Positions 38,298 to 50,400 of a stretch of DNA of 64,000 nt are shown here, piece by piece. The DNA is from Syngnathus acus. Its lineage: Eukaryota; Chordata; Actinopteri; Syngnathiformes; Syngnathidae. The stretch is taken from contig NC_051105.1 of the NCBI RefSeq assembly GCF_901709675.1, positions 8,614,104-8,678,103 of the forward strand. The letters are read 5' to 3'. The notes under the pieces are model-generated. The model did not search any database. It was not told the origin of the DNA and saw only the letters and a program-made list of their open reading frames with translations. A program made the translations under genes and the position numbers. How positions within the stretch are numbered: position 1 is the stretch's first letter; each line of letters opens with the position of its first letter.

Positions 38298-38474
38298 GAG
38301 TAAGAGAGGACGCAATGGGCTGGACTATGACTTTAAAGGATGACTTTGGGGTCATTGTCTGGGCACGGGGAACTGGGAAACGCCTCTGTTTCTTCGTCCT
38401 CTGCTCGGTCTTACTCATCCATGTGCGATCTGATATTGTCTTTCATATGGATCATCAGTTCACATGGAAAACAG
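38298..38474 (+). CDS. thsd7b: thsd7b start exon: 17-nt 5'UTR and signal peptide
   Basis: The acceptor (pyrimidine run ending CCCCCCAG at 38297) is followed by 17 untranslated bases and ATG at 38315, with G at -3 and G at +4, a strong initiation context. The coding part (38315-38474) gives 53 residues plus one base. It comprises a positively charged stretch (WARGTGKR), a hydrophobic core (LCFFVLCSVLLIHV) and QFTWKT, which aligns with the start of the first TSP1 module. A second ATG at 38327 (residue 5) is a weaker alternative. The N-terminal region ahead of the hydrophobic core (about 23 residues) is longer than usual. Donor G|GTAACG is phase 1. The CDS part begins at 38315; the rest is UTR. 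Confidence 0.9.
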
Positions 38475-41400
38475 GTAACGATTTTTTTTTTTCCCATCTA
38501 AATGAAACCACCTTGATTTCTACTGTGAATCATTTATTATGTATTGTTGGTAATTCAAAGCAGCACTAGCCAAGGAGGTATTAATGAATTAATTCCTGTT
38601 ATTTATTTGATGCGATGGGAGAATTTCTATAAATGTTCCTGTTTTGAGTGAATTGTTGTATCGAGCAGGCTTATTCTACCGGGAGCGGTAGTGACACAGC
38701 GGAGGCATCATAACTGCTCATCGTCACACTGCGGGCACAGAAATAACATCTGTCTTAGTGGTTACATGCCGGGCTCGGGCTGTTACGCTAATGCACATTG
38801 AAAAGACAACATTTGGAAAGTGAACCCCTCCACCGAGGGAAGCTCTTTTTTTTCTCTTTTCTACATAATACCCAAATAACGTTACGGTGATTGGTTTTCC
38901 TGTATGTTATGTCTTGAATGGCATTGGTAATTTTAAGATGTTATTGCTACAATTTTTGATCAGTCTCACTTTCCAAAAAAGCACTTTGAACGTAGCTCAC
39001 AATTCATCCTTAGCTCGCTTCACAAGTTCAATAGGAAATGCAATTGCGAAGCAGCTTGAGGAAGAAAATGTGACTTTACCAGACAAAAGGGCCCCCTTGC
39101 TGGGTGATTGGTGTGCTCACTTCCCACTTTGTGTCTGGCTAATGACATTGCCTAAGTGATTAAGAGGCTGATTAATTTCACTTGAAGGAACGCATGTTCA
39201 AAATGGATGGAATCATGAAAAAATCCCGGGTGAGGTTCTGAAGTGTTTACGAGTCACCGTTGTATGAGAAGCTGTAAAGAAAATTTGAATCTAGAGTTGC
39301 TTTGCCTCATAATATGTCAGCCTTTAAGTGAAGGAAAACACTTTGAAAAACTTTGAGGGTCAAGGGTCAATCAATTGTTGCATTAATCAATAGAAGGTTG
39401 TGATTTAGTTGGCTGACGATCACAGCAGTGTGCTGTGTTTTCATCATTTTCATCCTTGTTTTTTTTATATAACTAAAAAGGAATACATTTCAAAACGTGG
39501 ATAATTTAACATGTAATTTTTCAAAAGCTCTGCCCTACGTTATGCAAAACCACACGACTGAAGATGTCTTTGGAGGCCAGAAGCAATGTGGAATGAATCT
39601 TTTGTGAGTAGATGGAAGTCAAACCGAGCTGGATCTATTTAAGCTTGACCTTCATCAGCACCATGGAGAGCGGAATATAGCTCGGAAACACTGTAGCTAA
39701 TGGCATCATTATTCCCTTTTTCTGCTTAGAAAAGTCTCTTGACAGTCAAAAGCCCACCCGTCAACCCAATTGAAGTCATTTGGCAATTATATCCATAAAG
39801 ACTTGCATCAATTGTACAGTTGGAACAAAATTATTCAGTTCCTGGGCAAATGTTTCTCTTGAAGTAAAATGACAAATCAAGAGCTATAATGTGTGAGTGC
39901 TTAGCTGGAGCAACTTTAGAAAGATGTTTATGATAAAATTAGTATTTTTTATTTTATTTATTTTTTCTATACTGATAGGTAACCTTTTTTTTGTTGTTGA
40001 ATTTATTCAATTTTATTTCAAGTGGTTGCACAAAATGAAATCATCCTGATCCCAAACATGATCAACATCCAGATGGTTTTATTTTGTGCAATCACTAGAT
40101 GAAATAAAAAACAAAATTTCAGTGTGCCCTTGTTGGATAAAAATCATGACTCAACATGCTGGGTCCAATTCTCAACCCAATGCCCTCAGAGTCATTTGGA
40201 CCCAGCGCTCAGTTAGCAATTCCACCCAATTTGGGTTGCTTTTGACCCGGCGGTTTGAAGAGTATGTTCCGACTCTGCAATTTAAAATATTGCTTACGGT
40301 CTATTGTCGCATTTCTGGTCAGAGGCAAAACAAATAATTGGCTGCATTTAAAATATTTTAAAAATGGGACCCATGTCTGCTTTTTTTTTTTTAGCATGAC
40401 CTATGATCAGTTGAATGGGTGGAACCATACTGCTTGCTCACGCTGGCTTTTAGGCAGAAATGTCAAAGGCTTCAATACAAACAACAATCCAGCTTCATCA
40501 TAAGTAGTCTTGCCCAACGACACTTTGACCTGTTGATATGAAAGACCCGTCTCCCTTCTGATCACGCGTTACATTGACCCTGACTTCCTCTAATAAATGT
40601 CTGTACTGGAAGATGCGGGGCGGATTCTTGGCATTTATCGACCTCTAGTGCAAGGCTCTCTCGCTCTCTCCTTTTTTCACTCGTACTAAATGTGATTCTT
40701 AGTAGCTGCCTCACACTATATAATACTATTTTATCATTGCTGATATTGTGGTGTATGTTCTTGATTTCACTTTAGCTAGCACTCTTGCGTAGCTAGCTTA
40801 AACTGTAAGCTGCTCGGTTATGAAGTTGAAAAGCCTTCAAAAGACCAAATAATTGGAGTCAAGATATCATCCGACATGTATTTATTTCTCACTTTTGCAA
40901 AGACAACAGAAGGACTAAAGTGATATCTTTCTTCCACATACTTGAGTGCACGGCACAATTGCGTTGGGTTTTGTCAGCCAGGGCTGAAATTAAACATTGT
41001 TTCTATCGCTGTAAATGATGTGGTGACTTTTTACTCGTAAATGGAACGAGTCAGTGAACGGAGCAATCATTGTGAAAATAGAGAAATCAATAAAAGATTT
41101 TCCTAGATCTGAAGAGGCTCGTTTTCTGCCAGATTATTTAGGAAGCTTACTGGGCCAAAGCCTGAGGATTCGCTCTTGTTCCGGGCTCATGTTTGAGGGG
41201 GAAAAAAAATGAACTAATTTGAGCAGCGATACAGTCGGGCAATAATGCTTTCATTTCAATGTCTAGATGCATGGTGGTGTGCCTTCAAAGCTGAAATCAA
41301 GGACGAGTACTGCAGGACAATAAGCTGTGAGGAGCTTAGAGCCTTCCATGACAATGTGCTGGCTGCTTCACAAATGGCTTTTTTTTTTCCGTGTGAAATG

Positions 41401-44400
41401 TGGTGGAGGAAGAAACACAATGGAATGGTTGGATTTAAATGGGTCGTGTCACTCGCTAAACTAAATGTCTCATGAATGGTCTGTCTGATATTTTATTATT
41501 GTGAATCATGTTTTTGATGATAGCATTGTTTTTGAAAAATAAAAAAGGTTGTTTGGCTATAATGATGGAAGATCAATTAAGGGCTTGACCACAATTATAA
41601 ACTTTAATATCCAAGTATGAGCCTATCGAGCCTTTTCCGTTGCTGGTCCTATTACTTCTCACTAACTGTTATCTTTGAAACTCATCTTTAAACATTCTTA
41701 TACACTTTGGCTGTTGACTTTGCATGAGATTTAATTTTGGTTTGAATAATTTTGAGTGAATAATAATTAAATGATTAATTAGTTTTACCTGTGTTTGTTG
41801 TTGCACGACTTAATTTTGAGCATTTTGTATGCAGCAGCGGTTGCTTTAAAGTGCTCTATAAATACATTTGAGTTGAATCTGTTAACACACACATTAATAA
41901 AATATTATGATAATAGGATGCTAACATGTTGACAATATTTATACTATAATAAAGATTCACTCTTCACAATGAGCTTGATAAAATGTTAAATAATCCCATA
42001 TCAGTAAAAGTGTTGCCGATAAGTGGCTTCGGTGTGTGCTATTTATTTTTTATTTCGGCACTGCGATGTCTCTGTTTTGACATTTTAAGCTGTGCGCAGT
42101 GAAAATCTCCAAATGAAAATTTTTATGATGATGATGACTGTCTATGGCAAACATTTAAACTGCCTTGCATGCCCAAGCGCGGATATCAGCTATAAAACAT
42201 CTTGTTATCAATGGCAGATTTAACCACTTTGTCCTTCGGATCACCTGAATGTTTACTCTACAAGCGTCGTGTCGTAGAGACGGCGGCTCTGATGGACTTT
42301 ATGAAGTTTGGCATACATTCAACTACGAATTTTTTTTCCCGTCTATTATAGCATCCGACGTACTACACCGGAACCCAAATCTCATTGCGTTTTATAATTG
42401 GCAACTATTTTTGAATGATATAAAGATGTAGCAGCAGATTACGCAATCGCCGTTGTTTCTCTCTGAGTGTATGCCATCGCTATTTGAAGTTTGTTGGAAG
42501 TGACTCAATTGTTTTCAAATGTCACAACTACTTCGGTCCAAATGCAGCGGGTGCGTCATCAAGAGGAAAACAAACTCTCGAGGGAATTTTGCTTCCTTGC
42601 CAAAGCAAAAGGGCATGACTGAAAATTATAATAACATTGGGGAGGATCAGATAGCTAACGAGCTAATGTGGAAAGCACAAAAGAATGCTTGCAAAGCTGA
42701 AAAGACGCTTTATTGCAGTTGATTTGAACTCTGTGTTGGCACACGGAATATTGTTCTCCATGTTGATGATGTTCAATTTAGAAAATCTTATCGCGAGACA
42801 ACCACACCCGAATGATACTTCTAGTCTGGTTTCCATTATTAAGCTTTTTTTGTTACAATACACTTTTTATCCAACAACAAATGATTAATGGGCTTCTTCG
42901 TACACAGCATACTTGCCACATTGACTAAATTATTTCATTCTGAACTGTGGTAAGTCGTTTCGATTGCACAGAAGGGGGTTGATTCATCACGGAATCAACT
43001 AATTGTGACAAACAGTGAAAAATCTTCTTTCTGAGCCTTATTCTGTTTATTTAGCAGTTGTTGATATAAAAAAAAAAAAGAAGGTTCTACCCACACTTTC
43101 GTGTAACTGTACTGACAAACTACTTTAGCTGTTAAAGATGGGTTTTCCCAGAAGCTTTTCAACACTCAGGTTGAACTTGTGTTTGCCCTTCTGTCAGGAA
43201 ATTAGAGCGAGGTGTAGAAACACACTGTCAACATGACAAATCTCCCAACGTACTCAATACTTTGCTCTTAAAACCTCAATTTCCGAAAGGTATTCTCACA
43301 GACAAGCTTTTATAAACAGTGTTTTTCCACAGCGACACGTGTGGGGCTTTTGCTTCACCTATACCAGAAGGCATCAAGTCTCATCTTGATGCTTTTAAGT
43401 TTTACTTCTGAAAGGGGAAGTGGGAGGAACACAAGGCCATGTGCACGTTGGAATTAAGGGGTTAATAATAACTGAACTTTATCTTGTGAATGAAAATATC
43501 CATCTTTACGGATGTTGTTGATGTGGACGGTCGATAGGTCGCGTGGGTAAATGACTCCCACTTGGTATTAAAAAAAAAAAAAAAAAAGCTCTGGTGAAGA
43601 GTTGGAAGGAAGACATTTACTTTCCTGACCCTTGAAGCATTTTAAATGTCACATTAAATGTTTTTTGAGGTTCACAATTATATTTGGTATATCTTGGTGG
43701 AGCAGCGTAGAGAAGAAAATGTTTGGACAGAAAGTGACCAAATTTAAAACAATGCATGACGACATTGTAAGAAAAAATAAATAAAAATCCGCAGAGCTCT
43801 TTGCGTTCCAACATGGCAAATTTGAAAAGAGCAGGATTCTTCTTCTTCTTTTTTTTTTTTAGCCGTACTTCCAAGTAATTTACTTGTTAAAAGTACCTCT
43901 TGTACTGAACATGTTGTTCTTCTGAAAAAATAAACAAGCTATCTTCTTCTAATAACTAAAAGACTCTAAGAAGGGATCTTTCACAACCTGGATTACGCCA
44001 CACACGTGGCACTTAGGTGTTCCCTTTTCAAATCGTTCTGTCGCAGAGGACGACACAACAGCCGAAAGCTTCTTTCTTTCAGGCCATGCACAACAACGTG
44101 TCAAAACAGCCCACTGTCAACGCTTACTTAGCGACACTTATGCAAATTTGATGCCGCGCTTTGACGCAAGTGCTTGTGCCCGTTGACAGTAATTTCTAAA
44201 AGCCGGAGCGAGGAAGCACAGGCCAATTTGAGGCAAGGCCGAGTGAGTGTACGCCACATGCAAGTGTTTCATTGTGGAAATAAGGTTGGGGTGGATTGTT
44301 TTGCAAATGTCATCTGTGTTTTTGTGCGAGACCAAACATCTTTGCAATAAAATAGCATTAGCAAACAATAATGTAGGGTTACATCGTTGCGGCGAACCCG

Positions 44401-47400
44401 CTCGTCTTCATACTCATTATTAACTAATTTAAGAAGTTGAAAATAGCCCAGACAAATCAAATAACTTTTGATCGCGTGCTGTTTGAGAGGCGTCATGAAA
44501 GTTCGTTATTCTAACACTCTGCAGGAGCCGTTCAGCATTGTATTACGTCAAGATTGAAAGTCAAGGATTCATGTCTGTGCAATGAATAATATGTAATGTG
44601 TTTTTTAAGCTAAGAATTTGAAATACACCAAGAATCATTTCGCTGACCAAAATGTGAAAATGAGAAGCAGACGGCATTACTTTTTTCAATATCGGCATCT
44701 TCTGTTTATACTTGCTATTCATTTGACAGACAACCTCGTCTAAGGGCTGATATGTTTTATTAAAGTATTTACTTCACAGTGAGCCAGAAAGAGAATCCGC
44801 ATCTTTGCTGTTGACCTTGTCCTTTGTAAGATGCGACAGAATGGGGCATTCGGAACGTTGACATTAGAAATTTAATTGTACATCACTAGTATTAGTTTTG
44901 ATTTTTAATTTCTATAGACATGTAAATATTTGGGAAATAATGCAAGAACAAGGGGGTGTGTTGAACTTCACCCCTGCACATTTCTGTTTTAATTAAATCT
45001 GAGTTTGTTCATCTTTTTGACGCATTGAACACTTTAATTTCCCTCCACAAAGGCACATTCACAGGCAGGTAGGCAGTGCAGAGGTGGAACGGCTGGCTGT
45101 GTGGGTGGAGACTATCATTTTGTTTGACCTCACAAATTGAGCATCTGAAGGGAGCAACTGAGGGGCGTGTAACCTTGGATGGTTGCTCTCTATTCTCTTA
45201 TTCTGTCAAATTTCAATCAAGCGGTCCCAAAATGGAGCGATAACTCAAAGTTGGCTGGCATCTGATCTGCTTCACATGAAAATTTGTTTACCTTGTTAAG
45301 TGAAAACTAACATGCACATATACACACACGCACATGCACGCACATTTTCCAGAATTGAGACAAGTGATGAGTGTTGAGCTGGTATGCCCTTGTACTTGTG
45401 CCTTGCGCATGTTTCTGTGAAGGTTAGCCACATAAAAATGCTGTAAAAATATTTCATGGCTATTTGGAATTAATAGAAAAACTCTTGGCCATTCTTTGGA
45501 GCAAAAGCTTGAATAAAATTTGTGTTCATTCAGTCATTTAAAAAGTCCCAATTTTTATTGATTTATTTATGTATTTATTGCATACTGCCTGCTTTGTGTA
45601 AAGTGTCTTGAGTGGCAATTTAATTGACCCAATCATAGCTTTTCTACACAAAGCGTCAAGATCTTAGCCAGTCTGAAACTCCCGCTTGTGAGATGTAAAA
45701 TTCAAGTAGGGGAAAAAAAAATAAAAAATCCCAACCTTTCATGTTCATTTTCCTTAATGGAGTGGTTTTGTTCAGAAGCCACTCGCCATGCAGGAGTGCT
45801 CTGTCTTTGTCAGCACGAACGCTTGCATCCCCCAGCAGCAGACTGAGTTGCAAGTAAATAGGTTACCAACTGGTAATATTTCTTATGTCAACGTGCATGT
45901 TATTTCTACCCCTCTTCCCTACTGAGTTTGATAATTAATCGCATGGTATTTATCCCCCGGGTGGTTGCACCATTTTAAAGCTCTCTGCCAAATTTAGTGA
46001 GATGTCTTCACTGAGTCCTACGCACTGTGAGTCGGAAAGCAATGCTAATGATGTTCTCATTGTTTGAATCGCGGCTTCTATGGAGACCCGTTAAAATAGC
46101 CTTCTCTGTTTACTGTCTATTTGACCCAGTGGGAACCACACGAGAGACACCGCGAGGTGAAACAAAATGGATTTTATTCGCAACCTCCCTTATGAGTCAT
46201 TTTTAGGATGCACAGTGTTACTGATCCACGGCGCTTGCTTTATTCTATCCTTTGATCGCCTGCTGTGCTCAAACAGTCAAGTCAGGGGAGAAGATATTCG
46301 AGAGGGAGGCGGAACTCTGAGGGAAGAATTATACTGCCAGATATACACTTAAGGGCTTGCCAAGGATGTACTGTATTTACATTTTGGAAGCGTCACCTGT
46401 TATATATCAAACAGCAAATGTAGCAATGAGCTGACATCATCAACTTGTTACATGTGATAAAGTAGTGCTAATACAAACGGGCAGTGAAATTTTTTCTTGG
46501 AGTGCTTTAAAATGTCATCGTCGGGATTTAGTTAGACGACTTGAGTAAAATCCCACTTGAACGGCGGTATGGGTGACAAACTGGCTGTCACCTCAGACCG
46601 TGAAGAAAGCTCAGATCATTTCTAAGCTTTTTCAGGAAATTTCCACGACTCGATCAACATCTGAGACCTTTTGAGGTTCCCCTGGTGGATTGTTTGAGAA
46701 CTACCAACAAATGTTTTATTTTTGATTCTACATTCTGTTGGAAAAAAAAATCCAAACTGCACATTTCCACGATGAATTGACAATAATTCATTTCAATAAA
46801 ACGTAACTCATGGAGAGAGACGGCGCTGAGAAACTGGTGCTGGTGGGCTTCTCTCAAGGGGTGCTTGGGGGACCTTTCTTGATCCAATATCCTGCTCTCA
46901 GGCTGATTGATTTTGAAGCACAGGGCCTCAGTCAGGCAAAATATGTGAAACTCAATGAGGCTCCCACCAACACATCAATTTCCTGCTCTGTTGGTTGTTG
47001 GGGACTTTAATTCTACCCATTGACTGAAAATGCAGATCACTGTTGATGTGATATTCTAATGGACCGTAAACATTAAACCACTTGTAAATCAATGCGGCGC
47101 TGTCTTGTACTCCAAAATTTGTGTTTCTATGGATGGTTGCTATGCGCATGAGCCACTTTGATGCTTTGCGGAGGTAAAAAGATAAATTCAGACTTCTCTG
47201 GTGGCAGCGCTGCGTAGCTGAACTTACTATCATACTACTTTTTTTTTTTTTTTAAAGTTCGTTTTAGCTCTCAAGATAAGCTCTGTAGGGAACACCATCG
47301 ATTCTGTCAGGAAACCTCGAGTTTATATCAGATTTCCCAAACATTCCATTAACTTCTTGTCTCTTCCTGTAATTCTGAAAGATAAACAAGATCTAAAGTG

Positions 47401-50400
47401 TGTGTACACATATTGCTATTGATTGAGTGTTGACAGCTCAACTTACTGTGTTTGGCTGTGTGGGATAAAAAGCGGCCGAAATAATAGACTAAATCTGAAC
47501 ATTACTTTGCTGCGTTTGTAAGAAACAGAAACAAAGCAGGGATGGGGGGCAGCCATTGCTGTGTGCAGCAGCCTGTCAGTAATCAGCATGTCAGTAATGT
47601 CGATTCTATTCATAACTCCCCCGATGAATAATGGTAATCCAATTATGGCAGCAAATGGTGTGAATCACGATCGTTTGCTCCACTTTTCTCGTCGTGTCTA
47701 GGTTTAATATGTGAGATATTTCACATTAATGATCTCCAAGTCAACACTCCTTTAAGCATGATGGTCTACTCTTGTTGTGGTTCTGAATGTGGAGTCGTGA
47801 TTCTCCTGGAACCTCCTGGATCTCCTTTGAGGGAGATCCATATACAGTGGTAAACTTACAATTATCAAATTAAAGTAATGTTGACCCTCAGTGAAACAAA
47901 AATGGACAACTCTGATTTAAAAGCTCTTCATGGAGGACCAGCAAAGAGTCACCATAAATTAACATCAATGCATAAAAAGCCTTCATTGAACTTCTTTTCC
48001 AGTGGTTGAAAAAGTGCTCTTTAGTTCATTCAGTTGTCAGTACTTGAGCAGAAAGTACTTGCCAAGTTGAAATGCAACATAGCTTGGCGTACTCTCACTC
48101 TATATTAGAGGTGAAACAAAGCGGAACATTATCCTCCTCCTGAGAGAAGCTCGGGGAAAATCTCTCAACAGATGTGCAACCATGACGGAATGTCAAGGTA
48201 AAGCGTACAGGAAGGATAGGTCGGCCACAGATCGATCGAGCTTTAGCGCTGCACCTGCAAACACAGCTGTATCCATGAAAATTCCATTAAACGAATTCCC
48301 TCTTGGCATTTATGTCATGTTTGAATCTGTGCTAAACAATTTGCTGGATGTTACATAGCTCGCTTCAAAAAACTTTCGAGTTGGAGAGCAGCTCAGACTT
48401 ATCACAATGGTCACTTTGTCCCTCCATGGCCACAATGGCCAGTATCATCACCCAAACACCTGGGCCCTTCTGCAGGTTAGAAGATATGGCCATTAGTTCT
48501 GGTCCAGTGTGTAACAAAGCAAAATCCCAGGTCAGTGGACGGCGGTGAGCAAGAGGAGTGAATGACATCGTATCCAATTACTTGTCACCTCGGCACAGGC
48601 TGCTCCGGGGACTTGAGAGAGCCACAGAAGACGAGCAATTGCACGGAAAGAGATTCAGATCGCTGTAGCTTTAGCTGCTTCCCGAGGCTCTAGTCACGAT
48701 GTCTTAAAGCGAGACAGACTAAAGCATACATACATTGATACCGGCAAACCCGGCATGTTTTTTTTCTTCTTCAAAGTACGGCTTTCATGTACTGTATTTG
48801 TAAATATGAACCTTATGGGAAACAAACATGGATTCCATTCACTTAACCGCCATTTTATCATTTTTATAATAGCACTGTGCAGAGGCGTAGCCAGGAATTT
48901 TTCCAGTAGGGGCGCACGCCCACAGGAAAAAAAATCGAACATCACCCACGCCGTTCGCTGATCGCTAAAACAACATCCGGGTCCGGGAGGCAAACGGTGA
49001 ATGGATAACATCGCGCACATAGAATAGCGCAAGCACATTCGCGCAAGACCGAAAGAAAAAAACGGCATGAAAATGAAGAATCGAAAAAGCTCGATTTTTG
49101 TTTTTTTTTCCAACCGGGGCGCAGGGAGTCCTAACCGGGGCGCTGCCCCGGCTCGCCCCGGCTTGGCTACGCCTCTGGCACTGTGCTTGAAAGGAAAGAT
49201 TTTTTGGCGGGGATGTTGTCTTGTTATTGTGACGCAAATCGTCAGTGGAAGTGAGACAGTTATCAAACATTGTCAGACGAGCTTTTGTCGTTGTTGGTGA
49301 TTAGCTAAAATTGAGGATAGCGAGGATAGTGTTTGCGCTCTGTCGGTCTTCCGCTGGGCTTTGTGGTTATTGTTTAGCATTCAAACAGAGCTAGTGCTGA
49401 TCCTGTAAGGATGAATGCTGAATCTCAACTACAGCCCGCTGGGTACATGAGCATATAGAAAAGCAGCCTGGGGGTACGGAATTCATTGGCGCAGAATGCC
49501 GAAGTCACTTTCGATCTGTTGACTTGAGCCAGTGCGAGGTGCGTGCGGTACGAAAGGAAAACAAGGCAATGCACACTCCATTTTGTTGAACTTTTTAGGG
49601 AAATCATTGAGAAGTTTGCCTTAACATATATAATTTGAAACTTCACTTCTACTGATTGACACCTGACAAACATCTGTTTTTTTAGAATAATTTCACAATT
49701 TTCCTAATTTTTCCCCATCACCATCCTGACGATTGATTGGCTACCTGTTGATAATCTGAAGATCTTCTGCATCGGCCTATATAAATATAACTGAAGAATG
49801 CTCATGAATGGCAAATAATGGAAGTGCGGCACTGGGGACATGGATGCATAATGTGGCCTGGTGGCATTTAATTAAAAAGTCTCGCGGCACACAATACAAG
49901 TCCAACTTAACTCCAACTGGGAGCTTGGAGATGGATGCTGGGAAAAGTGTCTGTGTAAAATGAGGAAGGAGGCAGTGACGGTGAGAGGAAATTACCTTCC
50001 ATGTACTCCATAACGTGGTGGCACCCATTTTTAATCCTGTGAATTATTTCTCATCCCTCTAGTTAATCGGCTGTTCAATCTTTCATTGATGAACATCTGT
50101 TTTCCCAAAATAAACATCAATCGCTGCGATAGGTAAGGGAGGGGGGGATTTATTCTGTATGAGTGACAGTATGTCAACTCATGCAAGTGATTTAATGTGT
50201 AAACGATATTCAAGTGTGAAAGGAGCAGGGGCAGGATGACACCGAAAGAGTAATGACGGAACCTCCTACTGTATTTTTATCACGACCGCATAACCCAATT
50301 TTAGCAATCAGACTGAGAAGGAAGGGAAGAGAATGTTGGAATAGACTTCACTGGCAGGAAAAGTGAACTCTATGGTACATCGGAGCAATGATTGAAGAGG

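Noticed and set aside
48694-49266. 190-codon minus-strand frame
   Set aside because: It runs through the hAT MITE and flanking T-runs; no domain, explained by the GC-rich transposon arm.
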